A stretch of DNA of 64,000 nucleotides from CAVTBT01 sp963733065 (lineage in GTDB: Bacteria; Actinomycetota; Thermoleophilia; Gaiellales; Gaiellaceae). The notes under the pieces were generated by a model. The model saw only the letters and a list, made by a program, of their open reading frames with translations. It did not search any database and was not told the origin of the DNA. The DNA lies in contig CAVTBT010000007.1 of assembly GCA_963733065.1 (NCBI GenBank), positions 124,001-188,000 on the forward strand. Direction: 5' to 3'. Shown one piece after another: positions 31,920-41,246 of the stretch (position 1 is the first letter of the stretch; every line of letters starts with the position of its first letter). The translations under genes were made by a program, and so were the position numbers.

Positions 31920-34900
31920 GTGCACCTGCGCTCGCTCCGCCTGCGCGGCTTCAAGTCGTTCCCGGACGCCGTCGAGATTCGCCTCGAGCCGGGCGTCGCG
32001 GTCGTCGTCGGCCCGAACGGCTCGGGCAAGTCGAACGTCGCCGACGCGATCGTGTGGGCGGCCGGGTCGCTGACACCGTCGGAGCTGCGCGCGGAGAAGC
32101 CCGACGACGTGCTCTTCGCGGGCGGAGGCGACCGGCGCCCTGCCGACCACTGCGAGGTCGAGCTCGTGTTCGACAACGAGGACGGCGCGCTCGCGGAGCT
32201 GCCGTTCCGGGAGGTCTCGATCGAGCGCCGGCTGCACCGCGGCGGCGAGGGCCAGTACCTCGTCAACCGCGCGTCGGTCCGGCGTACCGACCTCGTCGAG
32301 CTGCTGGCCGACGTCGGGCTGGGTGGTGCGATGCACTCGATCGTCGGCCAGGGCAAGGTGGACGCGGTGCTCGCGTCGAGGCCGGAGGATCGACGCGCGC
32401 TCCTGGAGGAGGCGGCAGGCCTCGGGAAGTTCAAGCGGCGCAGGCATCGCGCCGAGTTGAAGCTCGCCCGCGTCGGGCTCCAGGTCGAGCGGGCGCGAGA
32501 CGTCGAGGCGGAGGTGCGCAAGCGGTTGCGGCCACTGGCGCTCCAGGCGACGGCGGCGGAGCGGGCCGAGAAGCTCCGAGGCGAGATCGCGCGGCTGCTC
32601 GCTCGGATCGCGGAACTGGATCTCGCGATGATCGCCGAGCGGCGCGTCGAGGCCGAGGAGCGGCGGACGGCGGCGGCGCTCGCCAGGCGAGGCGCGGCCG
32701 AGCGGCTGCAGGCCCTGCTCGAGGAGCGCCAGCGCGCCGAGGACGAGCTCGGCGACGCCGCCGGCCGGCGAGAGGCGGCGCTCGGTGGTCTCTACCGCCT
32801 GCGCAGTGCCGTCGAGCGGCTCGACGTCCGGCGCGAGTCGGCCGAGGCGCTTGGCGAGCGGCTGGAGGCGGAGCTCCGCGAGCTCGAGTTCGCAGCGGCC
32901 GCACCGGCCGATGGCGCAATCGAGGCGCTCGAGGATGCGGCACGGCTCGCCGCCACGGAGGCGCGAGAGGCTGCGCGGGCGAGCGGAGGCGCCGCGGAGC
33001 GGGCCAGGCTGGTGCACGAGCGGCTCGCGGCGCTCGAGGCGCAGCGCGCCCAATCGGTGCAGGAGCGCCTCGAGGCGCTCCGCGAGCGCCGCGGCACGGT
33101 CGAGGCCGACCTGACAGCCGCTGCGGGCGGCACGGCCGGCGCCTTGTTGCTGCGCCTCCGAACGGCGCGCGAGCGGCTCGCAGTGCGTCGCGAATCCGCC
33201 GGCACGCTCGCCGAGCGGCTGCGCGCCGAGCTCGTCGAGGCGCAGGCGTCCGCACGGGCGGACGCGCCGGATCCGGTCGTGCTCGAGCGGGCCGCGAACG
33301 AGGCTGCGGCCGTCGCGCGGGCGGCGGCGACGGAGCGTGACGATCTTGCCGAGCGGGCGCGCGCGGCGCGTGAGCGGTTGGCCGCGCTCGAGCGGTCGCT
33401 CGCCGAGCGTGAGGGCATTCCGCCCGCCGCGAGGGCGCTCGCCGAGCAGGGTGAGCGGCTGGCCTTCTCGCTCGTCGACCCCGAGCCCGGGAGTGAGCGC
33501 GCAATCGCCGCGGCGCTGCGCGCCCGCGCGTCTGCCGTGCTCGCGACCGATGCGGCGTCGGGCCTCGACCTCCTCAACCGTGCCAGGGACGCCGGTCTCG
33601 GCAGCCTGACGGTGCTCGTCGGCTCCGATCCGTCCGTGCTCGGCACGCTGCCGGTCGTCCCACTCGGTGAGCTGCTGGGCTCGACGACGCCCGCCGTGAC
33701 GCTGGAGGGCTTCGGGTACGACCCTGAGCGGGGCGAGCTGTGGTTCGCGGGCGAGGCCGCCGAGGCGGTGCTGCTGGAGCAGCAGGCACGCCGCGGCGTG
33801 CTCGCCGACGAGGCCGACGAGCTCCGCGCACGGGCCGAGACGGCTGCGGCCGTCGCGGACTCGGCTCTCGCACGAGCGGCCGACGCCGAGCGCGCCTACG
33901 CCGCAGTCGCGCACCTGCGCGTTCGTCGGCCCGATCCGGCGCTGCTGGCGAGGCTGGTGGAGCGGGCGGACGGATTGGCGGAGACGCTCGCCGGAGCGGC
34001 GGCTGCGGCTGCGCGGCTCGACGCGCCGCTGCGCGATCGGGCCGACCGCGACGCCGAGCGGACGGGTGGCTTCGCCGCGACGCTGCGGGCGCTCGGCGCC
34101 GACGAAGCGGCCGCGGCGCGCGAGGCCTCGGATGCAGCGCAGCGCGCGCAGTCCGCGGCCGTGGTCGTCGCCCGGCTCGGCGGTGGAGAGCGGAACCCAC
34201 TCCCCGTCGACCCCGGGATCGACGGCGCCGCGCTCGAGCGCGAGGCCGTCGCGCTGCTCGCCGATGCCGACACCGCGGCCGCCGCCGCCGCGCAGGCGGC
34301 CGACCGTGCCCGTAGTGCGGAGGCCGCCGCGGCCGAGCGCTCGCCGCGTCGTGCCGCAGCCGATCCGGAGCTGCTGGCCGCAGTCGCCGGGGCGGCCGCG
34401 CGGCTCGTGGCTGCGCTCGTCGACGCCGGATCGCTCGCCGCGCGATTCGAGTCGCCGCTCCAGGCCCGTGTCGACGTCGGCGCACGCCGCACGGGCGAGC
34501 TCGCCGGTGAGCTGCGGCGGCTGGGCGCGGCGGAGGTCGAGGAGCGGCAGCGCTCGGAAGAGGCCGCGGAGCGCGCTGCTGCCGTCGACGTCGAGCTTGC
34601 CCGCCTGGAGGCGGAGACAGCCGAGGCGACGCGCCGCCTCACCGACGCGGCGACCGACGAGCGCGCCGAGGGAGACGATCGCGAGGAGCTCTCGGCCAGG
34701 GCCGAACGGCTCGAACGGCGCCGCGAGGAGCTCGGCAAGGTCAATCCGCTCGCGAAGGAGGAGTACGCGGCCGAGAAGGAGCGGCTCGACGAGCTCGTCG
34801 AGCAGCGCGAGGACCTCGAGCGCAGCCTCGCCGAGCTCGAGGCCCTGCGCGCCGACCTCGCCGCCACGGTCGAGCGTCGGTTCGACGAGACCTTCGCCGC

Positions 34901-35357
34901 GGTCGCGGCCCACTTCGCCGAGGTCGCCGCCACGCTGTTCCCCGGCGGCGAGGGCCGGCTCCGCCTCGTGCAGTCCGAGGACGAGGAGGGCGAGGCCGGG
35001 GTTGAGGTCGAGCTGCGGCCGGCCGGCAAGCGCATCACGCGCCTGTCTCTTCTCTCCGGCGGCGAGAAGGCGCTCGGCGCGATCTCCTTCCTCTTCGCGC
35101 TCTTCCTCGCGAAGCCGTGCCCGTTCTACCTCCTGGACGAGGTCGAGGCGGCGCTCGACGACGCGAACATCGCCCGCTTCGTCGAGCTCCTGCGGCGCTA
35201 CGCCGACCGCGCGCAGTTCGTCGTCATCACGCACCAGAAGCGAACGATGGAGGCGGCCGACGTGCTGTACGGCGTGACGATGGGCGACGACGGCGTCAGC
35301 GAGATCGTGTCGCGCCGCGTGCCGCGCGAGCGCGAGGCGCTCGCGGCCAGCGCCTAG
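31920..35357 (+). CDS. smc: chromosome partition protein SMC
   Basis: A 1145-residue SMC. The N-terminal head has LRLRGFKSFPDAVEI and Walker A GPNGSGKSN (about 33-41). Long Ala/Glu/Arg-rich coiled coils (about 170-500 and 640-960) flank a hinge at about 500-630 (IPPAARALAEQGERLAFSLV to GYDPERGELWFAG). The C-terminal head has the ABC signature LSLLSGGEKALGAISFLFAL and Walker B FYLLDEVEAALDD. It condenses and segregates chromosomes with ScpA and ScpB, which are not in this window. ftsY follows 14 nt downstream. Confidence 0.95.
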   Translation: MHLRSLRLRGFKSFPDAVEIRLEPGVAVVVGPNGSGKSNVADAIVWAAGSLTPSELRAEKPDDVLFAGGGDRRPADHCEVELVFDNEDGALAELPFREVSIERRLHRGGEGQYLVNRASVRRTDLVELLADVGLGGAMHSIVGQGKVDAVLASRPEDRRALLEEAAGLGKFKRRRHRAELKLARVGLQVERARDVEAEVRKRLRPLALQATAAERAEKLRGEIARLLARIAELDLAMIAERRVEAEERRTAAALARRGAAERLQALLEERQRAEDELGDAAGRREAALGGLYRLRSAVERLDVRRESAEALGERLEAELRELEFAAAAPADGAIEALEDAARLAATEAREAARASGGAAERARLVHERLAALEAQRAQSVQERLEALRERRGTVEADLTAAAGGTAGALLLRLRTARERLAVRRESAGTLAERLRAELVEAQASARADAPDPVVLERAANEAAAVARAAATERDDLAERARAARERLAALERSLAEREGIPPAARALAEQGERLAFSLVDPEPGSERAIAAALRARASAVLATDAASGLDLLNRARDAGLGSLTVLVGSDPSVLGTLPVVPLGELLGSTTPAVTLEGFGYDPERGELWFAGEAAEAVLLEQQARRGVLADEADELRARAETAAAVADSALARAADAERAYAAVAHLRVRRPDPALLARLVERADGLAETLAGAAAAAARLDAPLRDRADRDAERTGGFAATLRALGADEAAAAREASDAAQRAQSAAVVVARLGGGERNPLPVDPGIDGAALEREAVALLADADTAAAAAAQAADRARSAEAAAAERSPRRAAADPELLAAVAGAAARLVAALVDAGSLAARFESPLQARVDVGARRTGELAGELRRLGAAEVEERQRSEEAAERAAAVDVELARLEAETAEATRRLTDAATDERAEGDDREELSARAERLERRREELGKVNPLAKEEYAAEKERLDELVEQREDLERSLAELEALRADLAATVERRFDETFAAVAAHFAEVAATLFPGGEGRLRLVQSEDEEGEAGVEVELRPAGKRITRLSLLSGGEKALGAISFLFALFLAKPCPFYLLDEVEAALDDANIARFVELLRRYADRAQFVVITHQKRTMEAADVLYGVTMGDDGVSEIVSRRVPREREALAASA

Positions 35358-35358
35358 C

Positions 35359-35364
35359 TACCGT
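35359..35364 (+). promoter_or_regulatory. -10 TACCGT of ftsY (leaderless)
   Basis: TACCGT lies just after the smc stop and ends 7 nt before ATG 35372. Confidence 0.5.
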
Positions 35365-35371
35365 TCCGCCG

Positions 35372-36325
35372 ATGTCGCGGACGTGGGGAGAGCTGCTCGG
35401 CGACGCCGACGCGGCGCCGGAGCAGGAGGAGCAGGAGCGGGCCGGCTTCTTCGGACGCCTGCGGGACTCGCTCGGCAAGAGCCGGCGGGCGCTCACGGAG
35501 CAGATCGCGGCCGCGGCCTTCGACCCGACCGACGACGAGGCCTGGGAGCGGCTCGAGGAGGCGCTCATCGCGGGCGACGTCGGCGTCCGCGCGACGGCGG
35601 AGCTCGTCCGGCGCCTCGAGGCGCGAGGCGAGATCCCGGACCTCAACGAGGCGCTCGCGGAGGAGATCACCGAGCTGTTCGGCGAGGCGCCGACGCTCGG
35701 GCTCGAGGGGGCGCCGAGCGTCGTGCTGGTCGTCGGCGTGAACGGCACCGGCAAGACCACCACGATCGGCAAGCTGGCGCAGAAGCTGCGCGAGCATCGC
35801 CGGTCCGTGCTCCTCGGCGCCGCCGACACCTACCGCGCCGCCGCCGAGGAGCAGCTCGAGATCTGGGCCGACCGCGCGCAGGCCGACTTCGTTGGGGGCA
35901 AGCGCGGCGCCGACCCGGCCGCGGTCGCGTTCGACGCGGTCGAGGCGGCGCGCGCCCGCGGCAAGGACGTGGCGATCATCGACACCGCCGGGCGGCTGCA
36001 CACGCAGTCGAACCTGATGGAGGAGCTCGCGAAGGTGCGCCGCGTGATCGAGACGCGGCTGCCGGGCGCGCCGCACGAGACGCTGCTCGTCGTCGACGCG
36101 ACGACGGGCCAGAACGGCCTGCAGCAGGCCCGCCTCTTCGGCGAGTCGGTCGGCGTGACCGGCGTCGCCCTCACGAAGCTCGACGGCTCCGCGAAGGGCG
36201 GCGTCGCGGTCGCGATCGCCTACGAGCTCGGCCTGCCGGTCAAGCTCGTCGGCGTGGGGGAGGCCCTGGACGACCTCCGCCCGTTCGACGCCCGCGACTT
36301 CGCGCGGGCGCTCGTCTCCGGCTAG
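35372..36325 (+). CDS. ftsY: signal recognition particle receptor FtsY
   Basis: A 317-residue SRP GTPase receptor. The N domain includes FFGRLRDSLGKSRRALTEQI. The G domain has G1 GVNGTGKTTTIGKLA, the GAADTYRAAAEEQLEIWADR insertion-box region, DTAGRLHTQSNLMEEL (G3) and TKLDGSAKGG (G4). The acidic A domain is very short, about 20 residues, as in many actinobacteria. It receives the SRP (Ffh at 39800) at the membrane. Confidence 0.96.
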   Translation: MSRTWGELLGDADAAPEQEEQERAGFFGRLRDSLGKSRRALTEQIAAAAFDPTDDEAWERLEEALIAGDVGVRATAELVRRLEARGEIPDLNEALAEEITELFGEAPTLGLEGAPSVVLVVGVNGTGKTTTIGKLAQKLREHRRSVLLGAADTYRAAAEEQLEIWADRAQADFVGGKRGADPAAVAFDAVEAARARGKDVAIIDTAGRLHTQSNLMEELAKVRRVIETRLPGAPHETLLVVDATTGQNGLQQARLFGESVGVTGVALTKLDGSAKGGVAVAIAYELGLPVKLVGVGEALDDLRPFDARDFARALVSG

Positions 36326-36341
36326 GCGGTCTGCCCGCCGA

Positions 36342-36566
36342 CTAGGTTCCCGGCTGCTTGAGCCGCACGATGTAGTCGCTGATGTGCGACCCCGATCCGA
36401 TCACGACGATCGTGGCCGCAACCACCAACTCGTCGCCCACACGAATGCCGGCGTCTTCGTCATACAACGCCGCCTCAGCCGCGTGCTCTACGGCGACTTC
36501 GAAGCTGTTGCCCTTCGCCTCCCAGTACTTCACGCCTTCGTCCTCGAAGATGCGTTTCTCGGACAT
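36342..36566 (-). CDS. small conserved-looking protein, family not recognised
   Basis: A 74-residue acidic protein with a strong AAGGAGG site before ATG 36566. It has a helix (GNSFEVAVEHAAEAALY) and two beta strands (DELVVAATIVVIGSGSH, DYIVRLK). A dodecin-like fold was considered, but the order of elements and key residues do not fit. It lies 24 nt downstream of the cyclase-ATPase gene on the same strand, so the two may be co-transcribed. Codon use is normal for the window and the ribosome site is good, which supports a real gene. Confidence 0.65.
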   Translation of the reverse strand: MSEKRIFEDEGVKYWEAKGNSFEVAVEHAAEAALYDEDAGIRVGDELVVAATIVVIGSGSHISDYIVRLKQPGT

Positions 36567-36590
36567 ATGCCCTCCTTTCCGCGTGCGACC

Positions 36591-39314
36591 TTACTGCGGA
36601 AGTGTCGTCTCGGGCAAGGAGGCCGTCAGCGACCGTCGCGCGAGCACGTCGGCGGCGGACAGCGACTCGCCAGAGCGCGAGAGCGTCAGGAATGCGTCTG
36701 CCCCGAGCTGAGCCTCGACGTAGGGGCGGAAGCGGCGGAGCAACGCGATCTCGATCGGGTCGCGATCCGGCTCGCCTGGGCCGAGCAGGGCGTCGGCGGC
36801 GCCCCACAGCCTCGCGGCCTCCTCCGGATCCCCGGCGGCGGCGGCGACGGCCGCAAGCCCGTCCACGCATTCCCCGCAGCCGTGGTCGTCGGCCAGCTCG
36901 GCGTAGATGCACAGCGCCGTGCGGAGCCGCTCGGCCGCCGAGTCCAGCGCACCCGCGAGCAGCGCCGCCTGGCCGAGCCCGCAGAGCGCACCGGCCGTGT
37001 GCAGGGAGTCGCCGAGGTCGCGGGCGAGCGTCAGCGCCTCGCCGAAAGCGCTCTCGGCCCGATCGAGATCGTCCGCGAGCAGTGAGGCGATCCCGAGATT
37101 GTGGAGCGCGTTGGCCACGAGCATGCGATCACCGAGCCGGCGACGGAGCGCGACCGCCTCCTCATGGAGCTCCAGCGCGCCGGCGTGGTCGCCACGCACC
37201 TCGCGCACGGCTGCGAGCTGGCTCACGGCGCCGGACACGGCACGATCGTCCTCCAGGCGCCGGGCCGTTTCGACGGCCGACGAGCAGAGCGCCTCGGCGC
37301 GGTCGACGTCGCCCGCCACGAGCGCGGCCACGCCGAGCTCGGAGAGGGCGAAGACCTCGTCGCGGCCCTGGCCGAGGGCGCGGAAGAGCTCGAGCGCCTC
37401 CTCGAGCAGCGGCACGGCGGCGACGCGGTCCTTCTGCGCCATCGCCTGCCGAGCCGCGGCCCACAGCGCGCGTGCCCGCAGCGCGGGGTCCGCGTCGTCG
37501 GCCAGGCCAAGCCCGACCGCGAGCCACTCCCGCGCCTCGGTCATGTGGCCGTGGGCGCGCCAGAACCGGCCGAGTGCCGAGCTGATCCGGAGCACCAGGT
37601 CGCTGCGCCCGTGGGCGAGCGACCACTCGAGTGCTGCTCGGATGTTGGCCAGCTCGTGCTCCAGCCGGTCGAGCCAGGCCGCCTGCTCCGGACCGCCGAG
37701 CTCGGTCTCAGCCTCCTCGGCCAGAGCCACCACCCAGAGGGCATGGCGCTCGCCGATCTCGTCGCTCACCCCTGCCGCGTCGCGCTTTGCGGCCGCGAAC
37801 TCACGGACCGGCTGGAGCATCCGGAAGCGCGGCTCGTCCGCGAGGTCCTCCCTGCGCAACAGGCCGCCGGAGACGAGCGCAGAGAGATCGTCGAGCAGGG
37901 TCGTGCTCGGGCACACGGCCTCGATGGCCTCGAGCGTGCACCCTCCCGCGAAGATGCTGAGTGAGACGTGCAGGTCGCGCTGGGAGGGCGTGAGCAGGTC
38001 GTAGCTCCACTCGAACGTCGCCGAGAGTGTCCGCTGTCGCTCCGGCAGGTCGGCCGCGCCCCCGGTCAGGAGCGCGAGCCCGAGCCGCTCGAGGAGCGCC
38101 CGGGGCGTGAGGACGGCGATGCGCGCGGCGGCGAGCTCGATCGCGAGCGGCAGGCCGTCGAGCCGCCTGCAGATCTCCGCCACCGTCTCGGCCTCCGCCT
38201 CGGGGTCGAATCTCCTGTTCGCGGCGCTCGCACGCTCGACGAAGAGACTCGTCGCGTCTCCCTGCGGGAGGGGCTCGACATCGAGGACGTGCTCGCCACG
38301 CAGCCGGAGCGGTAGGCGGCTCGTGGCGAGGATGCGCAGGCGGGGCGCCCGCTCGAACAGCATCGCCAGGAGCGGTGCGGCTTCGATCACCTGCTCGACG
38401 TTGTCGACGACGAGCAGCAGCTCCCGCTCGCTCAGGTGCTCCCCCACTGCGTCGAGCAGTGGACGGCTGCCCGGGTCGCGGACGCCGAGGGCCGCCGCGA
38501 TCGCCGACGGCACGAGCTCGGGGTCGGTGAGGGGCGCCAGCCGGACGAGGACGACGCCGTCGGTGAAGCGCTCGACCGCCTCCCACGCATACTCGAGCGC
38601 GAGCCGCGACTTGCCGGTGCCGCCCGCTCCGGTCAACGTGACGACGCGGACGTCCGACTGTCCGATGAGCTCACGCAGGTCGGCGAGCTCGCGCTCGCGG
38701 CCGACGAGCCGGTTGGAGGGCACGGGCAGGCCGACGGAGCTGCCGGTGCGCGGCGGCGCGAGGACGACCTCGAGCCCCGGTACGTCGAGCTGGAACAGCC
38801 GCTCGGGCCGCTCGAAATCCTTCAGGCGGTGCTCGCCGAGGTCGCGGAAGGCGGCGCCGGGCAGCGGCTCGTCGCCGGCGAGATCTCGGGTGGCGCGCGA
38901 AATGAGCACCTGGCCGCCGTTCGCCGCCGAGCAGATCCGTGCCGCCAGGTGCAGGTCGATGCCGACGTAGCCCTCGTCGTCGATCTCGGGCTCCCCGGTG
39001 TGGACGCCCATACGGACGCGGATCGTCCCGCCCTCGGGCCACGGCTCTGCCGAGAGAGAGCGCTGCGCCTCCGCGGCCGCGGCGATCGCATCCGACGCGC
39101 GGGCGAAGACGACGAGGAAGGCATCGCCCTGCGTGTCGACCTCGCGGCCGTCGTAGCGCGTGCAGGCGGCGCGCACGAGCGCCCGGTGCCGCGCCAGCGC
39201 CTCGGGGTACGCAGGCCCGAGCGCGTGGAGGGCCTTCGTCGAGCCCTCGATGTCGGTGAAGAGCAGCGTCACGGTGCCGCGGGGCAGCTCGTCACGCCTG
39301 TCGCGAAGTGCCAC
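36591..39314 (-). CDS. class III nucleotide cyclase domain fused to AAA/NB-ARC ATPase and TPR repeats
   Basis: A 907-residue multidomain protein. Residues about 12-175 are a class III adenylyl/guanylyl cyclase catalytic domain: VTLLFTDIEGSTKAL holds the first metal Asp and DTQGDAFLVVFA the second. Residues about 205-520 are a STAND/NB-ARC ATPase with P-loop LTGAGGTGKSRLA, LLVVDNVEQV (Walker B) and ATSRLPLRLRGE. Residues about 560-860 are TPR-like helical repeats. A typical actinobacterial signalling ATPase; whether the cyclase is active is not known. The GTG start at 39314 has TAGACT ending 6 nt upstream. Confidence 0.92.
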   Translation of the reverse strand: MALRDRRDELPRGTVTLLFTDIEGSTKALHALGPAYPEALARHRALVRAACTRYDGREVDTQGDAFLVVFARASDAIAAAAEAQRSLSAEPWPEGGTIRVRMGVHTGEPEIDDEGYVGIDLHLAARICSAANGGQVLISRATRDLAGDEPLPGAAFRDLGEHRLKDFERPERLFQLDVPGLEVVLAPPRTGSSVGLPVPSNRLVGRERELADLRELIGQSDVRVVTLTGAGGTGKSRLALEYAWEAVERFTDGVVLVRLAPLTDPELVPSAIAAALGVRDPGSRPLLDAVGEHLSERELLLVVDNVEQVIEAAPLLAMLFERAPRLRILATSRLPLRLRGEHVLDVEPLPQGDATSLFVERASAANRRFDPEAEAETVAEICRRLDGLPLAIELAAARIAVLTPRALLERLGLALLTGGAADLPERQRTLSATFEWSYDLLTPSQRDLHVSLSIFAGGCTLEAIEAVCPSTTLLDDLSALVSGGLLRREDLADEPRFRMLQPVREFAAAKRDAAGVSDEIGERHALWVVALAEEAETELGGPEQAAWLDRLEHELANIRAALEWSLAHGRSDLVLRISSALGRFWRAHGHMTEAREWLAVGLGLADDADPALRARALWAAARQAMAQKDRVAAVPLLEEALELFRALGQGRDEVFALSELGVAALVAGDVDRAEALCSSAVETARRLEDDRAVSGAVSQLAAVREVRGDHAGALELHEEAVALRRRLGDRMLVANALHNLGIASLLADDLDRAESAFGEALTLARDLGDSLHTAGALCGLGQAALLAGALDSAAERLRTALCIYAELADDHGCGECVDGLAAVAAAAGDPEEAARLWGAADALLGPGEPDRDPIEIALLRRFRPYVEAQLGADAFLTLSRSGESLSAADVLARRSLTASLPETTLPQ

Positions 39315-39320
39315 GTTCCG

Positions 39321-39326
39321 AGTCTA
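39321..39326 (-). promoter_or_regulatory. -10 TAGACT of the cyclase-ATPase gene (leaderless)
   Basis: Minus-strand TAGACT ends 6 nt before GTG 39314. Confidence 0.55.
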
Positions 39327-39364
39327 GGACGACGCATCGCGGAGCGGAACGGGGCCGACGCCGG

Positions 39365-39370
39365 TAGCCT
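39365..39370 (+). promoter_or_regulatory. -10 TAGCCT of the ABM-like gene (leadered)
   Basis: TAGCCT lies 41 nt before ATG 39412. An AAAGGAG ribosome site in the leader, at about 39399-39405, marks this as a normal leadered transcript. Confidence 0.45.
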
Positions 39371-39411
39371 CCCGGCACCAGGGCGCATACGGCAGCCGAA
39401 AGGAGCATCTG

Positions 39412-39753
39412 ATGGCCGTCGCGCTGTTTCTCCGCTACGCGGCGCTCAGCCCCGCCGAGTACGACCGTCTCGTGGTCGACCTCGATCTCGACGTGAACCC
39501 GCCCGTCGGTCAGCTGGTGCATTTCGCCGCGGAGGCGGACGAGGGCTTCGAGTGCTGTGACATCTGGCGGACGACCGAGGCGGCCGTGGCCTTCCTCGAG
39601 CACCGGCTGCGGCCCGCGCTGCTCCGAATCGGCGCCGACCCGCCGGAGGCCAGGCTCATGCCGTTGCACAACCTGTTCGCGCCGGATATGGACTCCATCG
39701 AGCGCATCGGCGCGGTCTCCTTGCCCGCGCACGTCGCCGCAGCCGGCTACTAG
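39412..39753 (+). CDS. small alpha/beta-barrel (ABM-like) protein
   Basis: A 113-residue protein. The pattern (L-S-P-A-E-Y-D-R-L at 13-21, QLVHFAAEADEGFECCDIWR, then EAAVAFLEHRLRPALLRIG and MPLHNLFAP) is that of the dimeric ferredoxin-like antibiotic-biosynthesis-monooxygenase superfamily common in actinobacteria. No catalytic residue can be assigned. A good ribosome site (AAAGGAG) supports ATG 39412. It is an insert between the ftsY and ffh genes. Confidence 0.7.
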   Translation: MAVALFLRYAALSPAEYDRLVVDLDLDVNPPVGQLVHFAAEADEGFECCDIWRTTEAAVAFLEHRLRPALLRIGADPPEARLMPLHNLFAPDMDSIERIGAVSLPAHVAAAGY

Positions 39754-39784
39754 GCGGCGGCGGGATCGGGCCGCCGCCCGCCTC

Positions 39785-39790
39785 TACACT
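39785..39790 (+). promoter_or_regulatory. -10 TACACT of ffh (leaderless)
   Basis: TACACT ends 9 nt before GTG 39800. Confidence 0.6.
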
Positions 39791-39799
39791 GTCGCGGCC

Positions 39800-41185
39800 G
39801 TGTTCGACACCCTCTCCGACAAGCTCCAGGCCGCACTCGGCGACCTTCGGGGTCGTAAGCAGCTCGACGAGGAGTCCATCTCGCGGGCCATGCGCGAGGT
39901 GCGCCTCGCCCTGCTCGAGGCGGACGTCAACCTCGCGGTCGTCAAGGACTTCGTCGCCACGGTGAAAGCGCGGGCGATCGGTGAGGACGTCCTGAAGAGC
40001 CTCACCCCCGGCCAGCAGGTGGTGAAGATCGTGCACGAGGAGCTCTCGTCCCTCATGGGCACCGGGAGCTCCGACCTCGCCTTCGCCGGACGTCCGCCCA
40101 CCGTGATCCTGCTCGCGGGCCTCCAGGGCTCCGGCAAGACGACCACCGCCGCCAAGCTCGCCCTCCGGCTGCGCAAGGCGGGCAAGCATCCCGCCCTCGT
40201 CGCGGCCGACCTGCAGCGCCCCGCCGCCATCGACCAGCTGGAGCAGCTCGGCCGCCAGGTCCAGATCCCGGTGCACCGCCAGGACACGTCCGACCCCGTC
40301 GAGGTCGTTCGCTCAGGGCTCGACCGCTTCCGAGAGGAGGCGCGCGACGTCGTCATCCTCGACACGGCCGGCCGCCTGCACGTCGACGAGGCGCTGATGG
40401 ACGAGCTCGCGCGGGTGCGCGACGCTGCGAAGCCGACGAACGTTCTCCTCGTTCTCGACGCGATGACGGGACAGGAGGCGGTCGCGGTCGCGGTCGCGTT
40501 CCAGGAGCGGATCGCCTTTGACGGCGTGGTGCTCACGAAGCTCGACGGCGACGCGCGCGGCGGCGCGGCGCTCTCCGTTCGCGCCGTGACCGGCAGGCCG
40601 GTGAAGTTCGTGTCGGTCGGCGAGAAGCTCGACCAGCTCGAGGAGTTCCATCCCGACCGCATGGCATCGCGCATCCTCGGCATGGGCGATGTCCTGACCC
40701 TGATCGAGAAGGCGGAGGCGGCCGTCGAGCAGGACGAGCAGCAGGCGATGGAACAGCGGCTGATGGCCGGCCAGTTCACCTTCGACGACTTCCTCTCCGC
40801 GCAGCGGATGCTCAAGAAGATGGGCCCCGTCCAGGGTGTGCTGAAGCTGATCCCCGGCGTCGGCAACCAGCTCAAGGACGTCGAGATCGACGAGCGCCAG
40901 CTGGCGCGCGTCGAGGCGATCGTGCTCTCGATGACGCCCCAGGAGCGGCGCGTGCCGCACCTCATCAACGGCTCGCGCCGTCAGCGCATCGCGCGCGGTG
41001 CGGGCGTCTCGCTCGACGAGGTGAACCGCCTCATGTCCGCGCGGAAGCAGATGGAGAAGATGATGGCGAAGATGCGGAAGGGCGGCGATCTCGGGTCACT
41101 CGTCCCGGACGGCCTGACGCCCGACGGGGCGGGCAGCCCGGTTCGGGCGCGGCCTCGCCCGAAGCGCAAGAAGTCGCGGCGGTAG
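39800..41185 (+). CDS. ffh: signal recognition particle GTPase Ffh
   Basis: A 461-residue protein. N domain: FDTLSDKLQAALGDLRGRKQ. G domain: GLQGSGKTTTAAKLA (G1), AADLQRPAAIDQLEQLG, DTAGRLHVDEALMDEL (G3), TKLDGDARGGAAL (G4). M domain: QRMLKKMGPVQGVLKLIPG and the RRQRIARGAG RNA-binding helix, with a basic C-terminal tail. GTG 39800 is fixed by TACACT 9 nt upstream. It binds signal peptides and 4.5S RNA and pairs with FtsY. Confidence 0.97.
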   Translation: MFDTLSDKLQAALGDLRGRKQLDEESISRAMREVRLALLEADVNLAVVKDFVATVKARAIGEDVLKSLTPGQQVVKIVHEELSSLMGTGSSDLAFAGRPPTVILLAGLQGSGKTTTAAKLALRLRKAGKHPALVAADLQRPAAIDQLEQLGRQVQIPVHRQDTSDPVEVVRSGLDRFREEARDVVILDTAGRLHVDEALMDELARVRDAAKPTNVLLVLDAMTGQEAVAVAVAFQERIAFDGVVLTKLDGDARGGAALSVRAVTGRPVKFVSVGEKLDQLEEFHPDRMASRILGMGDVLTLIEKAEAAVEQDEQQAMEQRLMAGQFTFDDFLSAQRMLKKMGPVQGVLKLIPGVGNQLKDVEIDERQLARVEAIVLSMTPQERRVPHLINGSRRQRIARGAGVSLDEVNRLMSARKQMEKMMAKMRKGGDLGSLVPDGLTPDGAGSPVRARPRPKRKKSRR

Positions 41186-41194
41186 CGCCTCGGC

Positions 41195-41200
41195 TAAGGT
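41195..41200 (+). promoter_or_regulatory. -10-like TAAGGT of rpsP-khpA-rimM-trmD-lepB
   Basis: TAAGGT lies 46 nt before GTG 41247, leaving a leader of about 40 nt with a weak GAGG near 41235. Confidence 0.4.
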
Positions 41201-41246
41201 GAACCGCCTTTTCCCGGAATCCCCGTCGTAGCGAGGTACAGAACAC

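Noticed and set aside
31290..35234. A 1314-codon open frame on the minus strand opposite smc
   Set aside because: It is the antisense image of a coiled-coil gene in very GC-rich DNA. It has no domain, and its composition is Arg/Gly/Leu-rich noise. SMC on the + strand has all its motifs.
36342..36566. Dodecin identity for the 74-residue protein
   Set aside because: The size is similar, but the helix-strand order and the conserved dodecin aromatic and Gln residues are missing.
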